Source: Candidatus Krumholzibacteriota bacterium (GTDB lineage: Bacteria; Krumholzibacteriota; Krumholzibacteriia; Krumholzibacteriales; Krumholzibacteriaceae). Taken from it: a stretch of DNA of 10,941 nucleotides. Within the stretch, counting starts at the first letter, position 1. Each line of letters starts with the position of its first letter. The notes under the pieces are model-generated. The model worked only from the letters and a program-made list of their open reading frames with translations. It was not told where the DNA came from and ran no database searches. Shown here piece after piece: positions 1 through 6,501 of this stretch. Both the position numbers and the translations under genes were made by a program. Where the stretch lies: the NCBI GenBank assembly GCA_030613345.1, contig JAUWMD010000066.1:1-10941 (forward strand). The letters run 5' to 3'.

Positions 1-1
1 A

Positions 2-2737
2 TATTCCTTCGGGGGCGAGGAAGCCGACGGCAATGCCGGATTGCGTGATCTGCTCGGTGGAAAAGGCGCTAACCTGGCCGAGATGGCCAGTACGGGTATT
101 CCCGTGCCTGCAGGCTTTACTATCTCTACAGGTGTCTGTACATATTTCTATAAAAACGGTGGGAAATATCCGGAAGGCCTCGAGGCCGATGTAATGTCGG
201 CGATCGAAAGGATCGAGATGACGATGGGCGCGAGATTCGGCGATCCGGTCGATCCGCTGCTGCTGTCCATTCGTTCGGGCGCGCGTGTGAGCATGCCGGG
301 CATGATGGATACGGTGCTCAACCTCGGGCTCAATCTCGAGACGGTCGAAGGGCTGGCGAAGAAGAGCGGGGATGAGCGGTTCGCGTGGGACTGCTTCAGG
401 CGCTTCGTGCAGATGTACGGCGATGTCGTACTCGAGATGAAGCAGACCGACAAGGATGCGGGGGATCCATTCGAGGAGATCCTGCGGGCAAAGAAGGAGG
501 AGGTCGGGGCCGAGCAGGACGTGGATCTCGGAGTGGATGACCTGAAGGATCTCGTCGAGCGGTACAAGTCGATGATTGTCGAGAAGGCCGGGGTCGAGTT
601 CCCGGAGGATCCTCGCGAGCAGCTGTGGAACGCGATCGGAGCTGTATTCAACTCGTGGAACAATGATCGGGCGAACATCTACAGGAGGCTCAACGGGATC
701 CCCGACGACTGGGGAACTGCCGTCAACGTCCAGTCGATGGTATACGGGAACCTCGGAGACGATTCGGGGACAGGTGTCGCCTTCACGAGGGATCCCGCCA
801 CGGGCGAGAACCGCTTCTACGGCGAGTATCTCATGAAGGCCCAGGGGGAGGACGTAGTCGCGGGGATCAGGACCCCACAGCCGATAAACAGGCTGCAGAA
901 GGGGGACGCCGACGTTCCGAGTCTCGAGGACGAGATGCCGGAGATCTACGGTGAACTCGATGCGATCCGCCTCAAGCTCGAGGGGCATTACCGGGACATG
1001 CAGGACCTCGAATTCACGATACAGAATGGAAGGCTCTGGCTCCTTCAGACCAGGGCAGGCAAGAGGACGGGATTCGCCGCGATCAAGATCGCGATCGACA
1101 TGGTACGCGAGGGACTCATTTCGAAGGAAGAGGCGATCCGGCGGATCGACCCCGAGCAGCTCAATCAGTTGCTCAGGCCGGTGTTCGACCCCGCTCAGAA
1201 GAGCAGGGCAAGCGATGAGGGCAGGCTGATAGCGCGCGGCATCAACGCCGGGCCCGGCGCGGCCACCGGCAAGATCGTCTTCAATGCCGAGGACGCCGAG
1301 CAGTGGGCAGCGGACGGAAAAGAGGTCATCCTCGTAAGGATCGAGACGAGCCCGGAGGACATCCGGGGCATGAACGCCGCTACCGGTATCCTCACCTCGG
1401 CAGGCGGAGCGACCTCTCACGCGGCGCTGGTGGGCAGGCAGATGGGCAAGGTCTGCGTCGTGGGTGCAAAGGAAATATCGATAGATTACAGGCAGAGGAA
1501 GATCGTATCGGGCGGCGTTACCCTCTCCGAGGGGGATTACATCTCAATCGACGGCTCTACAGGAGAGGTGATCTCGGGGATGATCGAGACGAAACCGTCC
1601 GAGGTGATCCAGGTCCTCATAGACGGAACGCTCGACAGGAAGGACTCAGTCATCTACCGCGACTACGAGGAACTGATCGGCTGGGCTAACAGTCTGCGGA
1701 CGATGCGCGTAAGGGCGAACGCAGACCGTCCCGACCAGGCCTCCGCTGCCATTGCTTTCGGTGCCGAGGGGATAGGTCTCTGCAGGACAGAGCACATGTT
1801 CTTCGAAGGCGACAGGATCGACTGGGTGAGGCGCATGATACTCGCCGCGGACGAATCGGGGAGGAAGGAGGCCCTCGCAAAACTGCTTCCGATGCAGCGG
1901 GAGGATTTCCGCGGTATCTTCGAGGCTATGGGAGAGAAGCCGGTCACCATCCGGACACTCGATCCGCCTCTGCACGAATTCCTCCCTCACGAGGAGGATG
2001 ATATCGCCGAGCTCGCCGGCAAGATGGGAATCGACGCCGGCACGCTCGCCGACAAGGTCGCGTTCCTCAAGGAGGCCAATCCGATGCTCGGCCACAGGGG
2101 ATGCAGACTCGGGATAGTCTATCCGGAGATAACTGAGATGCAGGCGAGGGCGATATTCGAGGCAGCATGCGATCTCACAACCGAAGGCAGGAAGGTGCAC
2201 CCGGAGATAATGATCCCGCTCGTGGGCAGCGCGAAGGAGTATCAGCTGCAGGAGGAAATCGTGAGGCGTGTGGCATCGGAGGTAATGGAGGATAGGGGCG
2301 TCGAGGTCGAATACCTCGTCGGTACGATGATAGAGATTCCGAGGGCGGCCCTGACGGCTGATGCGATCGCCGAGCGGGCCGAGTTCTTCTCGTTCGGAAC
2401 GAACGACCTTACGCAGATGACGCTGGGCATCAGCAGGGACGACGCCGGCAAATTCATAGGCGATTATATAGGAAAGGGAATCTGGCCCGCCAATCCGTTC
2501 CAGAAGCTCGATCAGGAGGGAGTGGGAACCCTCGTGAAGATCGGGGTGGAATTGGGACGGGGAGCGCGGGAAGGACTCAAAGTGGGGATCTGCGGTGAGC
2601 ATGGCGGAGAACCGTCGTCAATTAATTTCTTTCAGAGGACAGGTTTCGATTACGTGAGTTGCTCTCCCTTCAGGATTCCGGTAGCGATCCTCGCCGCCGC
2701 GCAGGCGGCCCTGGAAGAAGCCGGGGAGAGGAGCTGA
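2..2737 (+). CDS. ppdK: Pyruvate, phosphate dikinase (5'-truncated by window edge)
   Basis: This cytoplasmic enzyme interconverts pyruvate, ATP and phosphate with PEP, AMP and PPi, in gluconeogenesis or PPi-linked glycolysis. The frame is open from base 2 (YSFGGEEADGNAG...) and the first codons lie outside the window; the TTG at 41 is internal, because the conserved FGG...GN start of the family lies before it. About 911 residues are visible, close to full family length (about 870-900). Counting from codon 2, the ATP-grasp part carries SIRSGARVSMPGMMDT (Arg91), the EFT Glu337 and the LLQTR Gln349. The swivelling domain has GGATSHAALVGR with catalytic phospho-His473. The C-terminal PEP/pyruvate TIM barrel has RTLDPPLHEFLP, EIPRAAL, GTNDLTQ and the proton-donor Cys864 in ICGEHGGEPSS. 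No catalytic residue is missing. It ends at TGA 2735-2737, directly before the next gene, so co-transcription is possible. The assignment is firm. Confidence 0.97.
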   Translation, partial: YSFGGEEADGNAGLRDLLGGKGANLAEMASTGIPVPAGFTISTGVCTYFYKNGGKYPEGLEADVMSAIERIEMTMGARFGDPVDPLLLSIRSGARVSMPGMMDTVLNLGLNLETVEGLAKKSGDERFAWDCFRRFVQMYGDVVLEMKQTDKDAGDPFEEILRAKKEEVGAEQDVDLGVDDLKDLVERYKSMIVEKAGVEFPEDPREQLWNAIGAVFNSWNNDRANIYRRLNGIPDDWGTAVNVQSMVYGNLGDDSGTGVAFTRDPATGENRFYGEYLMKAQGEDVVAGIRTPQPINRLQKGDADVPSLEDEMPEIYGELDAIRLKLEGHYRDMQDLEFTIQNGRLWLLQTRAGKRTGFAAIKIAIDMVREGLISKEEAIRRIDPEQLNQLLRPVFDPAQKSRASDEGRLIARGINAGPGAATGKIVFNAEDAEQWAADGKEVILVRIETSPEDIRGMNAATGILTSAGGATSHAALVGRQMGKVCVVGAKEISIDYRQRKIVSGGVTLSEGDYISIDGSTGEVISGMIETKPSEVIQVLIDGTLDRKDSVIYRDYEELIGWANSLRTMRVRANADRPDQASAAIAFGAEGIGLCRTEHMFFEGDRIDWVRRMILAADESGRKEALAKLLPMQREDFRGIFEAMGEKPVTIRTLDPPLHEFLPHEEDDIAELAGKMGIDAGTLADKVAFLKEANPMLGHRGCRLGIVYPEITEMQARAIFEAACDLTTEGRKVHPEIMIPLVGSAKEYQLQEEIVRRVASEVMEDRGVEVEYLVGTMIEIPRAALTADAIAERAEFFSFGTNDLTQMTLGISRDDAGKFIGDYIGKGIWPANPFQKLDQEGVGTLVKIGVELGRGAREGLKVGICGEHGGEPSSINFFQRTGFDYVSCSPFRIPVAILAAAQAALEEAGERS
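2723..2733 (+). promoter_or_regulatory. Strong Shine-Dalgarno-like tract upstream of the phosphatidyltransferase frame
   Basis: The purine run GGGGAGAGGAG lies in the last codons of ppdK. No ATG, GTG or TTG in the downstream frame lies at a usable distance; seven bases further is an ATC codon (2741-2743) in the frame of the next gene. The site suggests that translation of the next gene starts at this non-standard codon, or that the base read as C is really G. Confidence 0.45.
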
Positions 2738-2809
2738 CCCATCGGAAGCGGCGACAGGGAAATTACCTGCAGCAATAGACTGAGGAGATCGATTCTCGGC
2801 TTCCTCGCG

Positions 2810-3529
2810 GTGATCGCCTGTGTGCTGGCCGCATGCTGCGTATTACTGGCTGCGACTGGAAGGAGGGGGGTCGCCGCCGACCTGGTCCTGTGGACCGTTC
2901 CGGTTATCGGCGCGTTCGCGATCTTCTCCCTGAGAAACATGCACCTCTTTCGCAGGCAGGACGGGCGCGAGGTCTGCCGGTTTGAGGCAGCCAATGCGCT
3001 GACCGCCGTGAGGATTATCCTCGTGCCGCCGGTCATAGTCCTCTTCAATCACGGATATGTGATGTACGGAGCGATCCTCTGGCTGGCTGCCGAGTTGACA
3101 GATGTCGCGGATGGTTTCGTCGCGCGCAGGTTCAGGCAGGAGACCGATTTTGGTCTTATGATAGATCCTGTCGGTGATATCATGGCCACGATAGCTGTAT
3201 TCACATGGCTCTTTATTGGTGGAAGGGTTCCATCCTGGCTTTTCGCTCTACTTGTGGCAAGATACGTGCAATTCTTCGCCGGGCTCGCTATACTGTCGCT
3301 GACGGGAAGGTTGCCGAAACTCCATGCCACACTTGTCGGAAAGGTGGCCGGTGTGGTGCAGGGCGCTATAATAATGTTTTTGCTGCTGCGGACCGCTTTC
3401 GGTGATCCTGCGCGGCTCGAGTCATACGATAATATCCTTTTCCCGGTTCTGGGAGCGGCGTTTCTTTCCGTCATTGTCTCGCAGACGGCGATAGGCCTGA
3501 GGGCGGTAAGGAACCACGATGCTCACTGA
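2810..3529 (+). CDS. CDP-alcohol phosphatidyltransferase family membrane protein
   Basis: This is an integral membrane enzyme that moves a phosphatidyl group from a CDP-lipid to an alcohol, as in phospholipid head-group synthesis (PgsA, PssA and relatives). The full signature D-x2-DG-x2-AR-x8-G-x3-D-x3-D is present: Asp98, Asp101-Gly102, Ala105-Arg106, Gly115, Asp119 and Asp123 (numbered from GTG 2810). These Asp residues bind the metal and the CDP-alcohol. Several hydrophobic segments surround it, and a GKVAGVVQ stretch resembles the GKxxTxxQ motif of PgsA-type enzymes. The acceptor alcohol cannot be told. The start is uncertain. GTG 2810 has no ribosome site and begins inside the first membrane segment. 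The frame is open back to 2738 and adds a basic stretch (NRLRR) plus the rest of that segment, so the true start is probably upstream, at ATC 2741 or CTG 2780. The next gene begins 13 bases after the stop. Confidence 0.85.
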   Translation: MIACVLAACCVLLAATGRRGVAADLVLWTVPVIGAFAIFSLRNMHLFRRQDGREVCRFEAANALTAVRIILVPPVIVLFNHGYVMYGAILWLAAELTDVADGFVARRFRQETDFGLMIDPVGDIMATIAVFTWLFIGGRVPSWLFALLVARYVQFFAGLAILSLTGRLPKLHATLVGKVAGVVQGAIIMFLLLRTAFGDPARLESYDNILFPVLGAAFLSVIVSQTAIGLRAVRNHDAH

Positions 3530-3530
3530 C

Positions 3531-3536
3531 AGGAGG
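3531..3536 (+). promoter_or_regulatory. Ribosome binding site of the DUF4388 gene
   Basis: A perfect AGGAGG lies 6 bases before ATG 3543 and fixes that start. It is the best-formed ribosome site in the window, so this small protein may be made in larger amounts than its neighbours. Confidence 0.8.
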
Positions 3537-3542
3537 TAGAAA

Positions 3543-4034
3543 ATGGACCTGGGCGGCGACCTTGCGGTGCTTGATCCCTCGATGATCTTTCAGGTGACCG
3601 GCATCTGCGGGCTGACGGGGAAGATGAAACTGATAACGATAGATAACGTGGCGAGTTTCTGGTTCAGGGGAGGCGGGCTGCTCTTCGCAACTATCGATAC
3701 GGGAAAGAAGAAGATAGGGAAGTTCCTTATAGAGAGCGATATAATATCGGAGAAACAGCTGGACGAGGCGCTCGGGGAGATGAAGAAAAATCACGGCAAA
3801 AAAAGGATAGGCAACATCCTCATCGACAGAGGATATCTCGACTACGAGACCCTCGAGAAGGCGATACACGAACAGATAAAGGAAGTGGTCTACGAGGTGC
3901 TTCCGTGGAAGAAGGGACAGTTCGTATTCTTCTCGGATGTGGAACCCGAGCACGAGGACATACTGCTCGATATCAGGATGGACCATCTCATACTGGAGGG
4001 GCTGAAACGTATCGACGAGGCAGCCAGGGATTGA
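3543..4034 (+). CDS. DUF4388 / GspE-N-like small cytoplasmic protein
   Basis: This 163-residue protein has no signal peptide or membrane segment. Residues 4-52 look like the start of a DUF4388 (PATAN-type) domain: GDLAVLDPSMIFQ, then LTGKMKLI, then a strand ending ASFWFRGGGLLFATID, the usual 'x-x-F-x-x-G-x-L-x-x-A' pattern. Residues 55-125 (IGKFLIESDIISEKQLDEAL ... IGNILIDRGYLDYETLEKAI) hold two copies of a helical motif seen in the N-terminal domain of type II secretion/pilus ATPases (GspE/PilB). The end returns to a DUF4388-like strand (GQFVFFSDV). Proteins of this kind are associated with gliding, polarity or signalling in deltaproteobacteria and cyanobacteria (PatA group), but a role here cannot be given. 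It sits between a lipid-synthesis enzyme and the outer-membrane genes; the next gene starts 2 bases after its stop. Domain assignment is from pattern memory, moderately sure. Confidence 0.75.
   Translation: MDLGGDLAVLDPSMIFQVTGICGLTGKMKLITIDNVASFWFRGGGLLFATIDTGKKKIGKFLIESDIISEKQLDEALGEMKKNHGKKRIGNILIDRGYLDYETLEKAIHEQIKEVVYEVLPWKKGQFVFFSDVEPEHEDILLDIRMDHLILEGLKRIDEAARD
4026..4030 (+). promoter_or_regulatory. Ribosome binding site that selects GTG 4037
   Basis: AGGGA lies 6 bases before GTG 4037, inside the last codons of the DUF4388 gene. It favours GTG 4037 over the in-frame TTG at 4031, which overlaps the upstream stop and would have no spacing from this site. Confidence 0.5.
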
Positions 4035-4036
4035 AA

Positions 4037-4969
4037 GTGTTCCCAGGCATCCGGCAGAGTCCCAGGATCTTCCTGCGGCTGGCAATCGCGGCCGCTGTGC
4101 TTACCATTCTTTCCGGCGCCGCTTCCGGTGAAAAACCGGAACGTTTCGATGGAACAATATCATCGGCCAGATCGATGGCCCTGGGCGGGGCGTTCTCTCC
4201 CCTCGCGGACGATATTACGGCGCTGTTCGTCAACCCTGCCGGTCTGATCAACACGGGCGGTGTCGCCCTTTACGCCGATTACATGGAGACAGGCGGCGGA
4301 TCAGAGCCGTGGGAGGGTAAGCTCGCCGGAGGCTTCGAGCGATGGGGTATCGTCTTCGGTGCCGCCGGCTCGAGAAAGAGTTACGACGACGGGGTCTCAG
4401 AGGGACAGCTTTCGGCGGGGCTCGCGCTTAACGTGCTGTCGGGTTCGGCAGGATCGTTCATATCGATCGGAGGCGCACTGAGGGCTGGACGCGTGGCGTT
4501 CGATCTGGATGAAGGTTGCGTTCCCTGTGGCGTTGAAGCAGGCAGGTTCTCGTACAACGCGCTGACCGCCGATCTCGGCCTGATGGTAAGGCCCCTGCCT
4601 TTCATATCGTTCTCTGTATCATCAGAAAACATATCGGAAACCGGCTTCGGGTCGGCTGACTACTTCATCCCGTGGGACAGGACCGTGCGTTACGGAGTGG
4701 CCTGGCTGCACGAAGACAGGTTTACGATCTCCTGGGAACGAAGGCGGACAGGGGACAGGGAGACCGATCATTTCGGATTCGGTCTCAGGACGGCCCTGCC
4801 CCTCGAGATAATGGCGGGAATAACGTCGAATCGGGTTCACGGCGGCGCGAGATGGGACGGGGGCAGGTGGAGGGGTTCGATCATCTTCGGCCAGGAGGCA
4901 GAGAATATCATCACGGCTGGTGCGTCGATCGAGATATTCTTCAACAGGCCGGCGAGGATCTATCAGTGA
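4037..4969 (+). CDS. PorV/UPF0164-like outer-membrane beta-barrel protein
   Basis: This 310-residue protein is predicted to sit in the outer membrane. GTG 4037 is preferred because of AGGGA 6 bases upstream and because it gives a clean signal peptide: basic RQSPR, then a hydrophobic core, then SGAASG with cleavage near residue 31. Residues 42-70 carry the family hallmark SSARSMALGGAFSPLADD followed by ALFVNPAGL, as in PorV/PorQ, UPF0164 and FadL-like proteins. The rest alternates short polar turns with amphipathic strands, as in a beta-barrel. In Bacteroidota PorV is a type IX secretion component, but the wider family occurs in bacteria without that system, so no secretion role is claimed. 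The stop overlaps the next start (GTGA), which implies translational coupling with the second barrel gene. Confidence 0.75.
   Translation: MFPGIRQSPRIFLRLAIAAAVLTILSGAASGEKPERFDGTISSARSMALGGAFSPLADDITALFVNPAGLINTGGVALYADYMETGGGSEPWEGKLAGGFERWGIVFGAAGSRKSYDDGVSEGQLSAGLALNVLSGSAGSFISIGGALRAGRVAFDLDEGCVPCGVEAGRFSYNALTADLGLMVRPLPFISFSVSSENISETGFGSADYFIPWDRTVRYGVAWLHEDRFTISWERRRTGDRETDHFGFGLRTALPLEIMAGITSNRVHGGARWDGGRWRGSIIFGQEAENIITAGASIEIFFNRPARIYQ
4954..4958 (+). promoter_or_regulatory. Ribosome binding site that selects GTG 4966
   Basis: GAGGA lies 7 bases before GTG 4966, inside the end of the PorV-like gene. It supports the overlapping GTGA start of the next gene over the ATG at 4672, which lies far inside the PorV-like gene. 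Confidence 0.5.
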
Positions 4970-6498
4970 TACGGATCAACCGCAGAATCACAATGTTCGT
5001 CATGGCGCTGACGCTGCTTGCCCGGCTCTTTGCGCCCGGGCGTGCGAGATGCGGTGATATCGACGCTCCACCCGACTCCTCCAGCAGCTACCGGTGGGGC
5101 GGAGTGTACACGAGTCGTATCAAGCTGGATGAATACACTGGTGGATTTCCCTGGAACGATCCCGCGGAATATTCGCACTTGACCGATCGAGTATCCCTGA
5201 TGTTCGACGCGCAGTTCGCGAAGAATTTCCATTTCTTTATAAAAGGGACCACAGGGCTCCGGTGCCAGGACGATGATATCTACTCGAGCCGGTTCTTCAT
5301 CGACCAGGGTCATCTCTTCGCTACCTGGCGCGACCGCGTTACGGGAAAGCTCTTCCTCAGGGAGCGTGTTTTCCGCAACCGGAACAGGCTGATGTTTCTT
5401 GTCTCGAACGACTCACAGTTGATCTCGCGGCGCGGCGAGGGATTCGACATTGCGGCTCTGGCTGCCGGTCCAGTTCTTTTGACCTATACAGGCGCCGTAT
5501 TCAGGGATCCCTGGGAACAGAAGCAAAATGGCGGACTTCCGCCTCTGCCGTTTGAAGGCAGTTTTCTCAACCTCTTTGAGGGAGGGATCCAGCGCAGTCT
5601 ATGGCATGCAGGGTTGACGATTGCGGATGTGAGATCGACATGGTCATGGTCGTCGGATTTCTCAGTGCTCTACGGGCTGGACGGTGGATTCGATTTTGCG
5701 GGCGGCAGGTTCAACATGGAGTTCGCCAGATCCGCGAGCCAGTGGAGCGACTTTGAAAAAGACATGCTCGGCCTCGATCTCGATGCGATGAAATGGGGCA
5801 ACTTCAGCGCGGGCCTGCCTTCCGACGGCGCGCTGGCCGCGGAGTGGACGGGGTTCGAGTGGAACGCGGGCGGGAAGGGGACATTCGGCCTGACCCCCGG
5901 TTACCGTTATTCCGGGGATAGATTTATCGACCAGATCGGCGAAGTGTCCTCCGGGTACGTGGAGAGCTACGTAGAGATGTGGTGGAAGCACGCAAAACTC
6001 GCCTCGCTCTTGTCGCTTAAGGCGGCGGACAGGTATGACTACGACTCAGGGAGGGGTGGTGGTGTCCTAGAGACCTCCTTCTGGACAAGACTGAAGGGCG
6101 GCCTCGAGACGACAGCGAGGGCCTTCTTCGCGGAGGGCAGCCGCCCAGTGCTGCTCATCTCCACCGTCGACGACAACAGCCTGACGCGTTTGCTCACGAC
6201 GGCGAGGATCGATGATACGGGAGGAATGAGCGAGTTCTCGTTCCTCACGGAAGCCGGCATCAATCTGGGAAGGAGATGGACGCTCGGAGGCTCTGTCTAT
6301 CTCGAGCGTTCCATTGAGGGGTTCTATTCAGCCGACATCGAGATGAGAGGCGGGAAGAGGTTCGTGTTCAGAGCCTCTGCGGGCACTTATATCCCCGTTT
6401 CGACATATGCCGCTCTCAACTACGATCCTGTTCCACAGGTGACATACAGAGACAGGACGGTCTCGTTCTATACGAGGATCTGGCTCGGAGGGATATAG
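4966..6498 (+). CDS. Predicted outer-membrane beta-barrel protein, unrecognised family
   Basis: I do not recognise this family by name. The start is set at GTG 4966, which overlaps the previous stop by four bases (GTGA), has GAGGA 7 bases upstream and gives 510 residues. Residues 1-30 form a plausible signal peptide: basic RINRR, hydrophobic MFVMALTLLARLF, with cleavage near RARCGDI. The mature part is rich in aromatic residues, Gly and alternating polar/hydrophobic strands (for example SVLYGLDGGFDFAGGRFNMEF and WTLGGSVYLERS), separated by acidic loops, which is what a large outer-membrane barrel looks like. The last residues, SFYTRIWLGGI, resemble a terminal strand but do not end in Phe or Trp. 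No enzyme motif was seen. Position between a PorV-like barrel and a CBM48 barrel, 3 bases before the latter, suggests a shared envelope function. Confidence 0.7.
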   Translation: MIRINRRITMFVMALTLLARLFAPGRARCGDIDAPPDSSSSYRWGGVYTSRIKLDEYTGGFPWNDPAEYSHLTDRVSLMFDAQFAKNFHFFIKGTTGLRCQDDDIYSSRFFIDQGHLFATWRDRVTGKLFLRERVFRNRNRLMFLVSNDSQLISRRGEGFDIAALAAGPVLLTYTGAVFRDPWEQKQNGGLPPLPFEGSFLNLFEGGIQRSLWHAGLTIADVRSTWSWSSDFSVLYGLDGGFDFAGGRFNMEFARSASQWSDFEKDMLGLDLDAMKWGNFSAGLPSDGALAAEWTGFEWNAGGKGTFGLTPGYRYSGDRFIDQIGEVSSGYVESYVEMWWKHAKLASLLSLKAADRYDYDSGRGGGVLETSFWTRLKGGLETTARAFFAEGSRPVLLISTVDDNSLTRLLTTARIDDTGGMSEFSFLTEAGINLGRRWTLGGSVYLERSIEGFYSADIEMRGGKRFVFRASAGTYIPVSTYAALNYDPVPQVTYRDRTVSFYTRIWLGGI

Positions 6499-6501
6499 AG
6501 A

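Noticed and set aside
1646..2602. 318-residue open frame on the - strand inside ppdK
   Set aside because: It lies wholly antisense to the conserved dikinase C-terminal domain, has no recognisable motif and is expected by chance in GC-rich coding sequence.
3471..4085. 204-residue - strand open frame across the DUF4388 gene
   Set aside because: It is antisense to a gene with a perfect ribosome site and recognisable domain patterns, and shows no family features of its own.
4672..4965. N-terminal extension of the second barrel gene from ATG 4672
   Set aside because: It would overlap the PorV-like gene by about 300 bases and bury the signal peptide. GTG 4966 has a ribosome site and starts just before the signal peptide.
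4037..4969. Type IX secretion system locus, based on the PorV-like protein
   Set aside because: No other type IX component is in the window, and PorV-like proteins are widespread in bacteria without that system.
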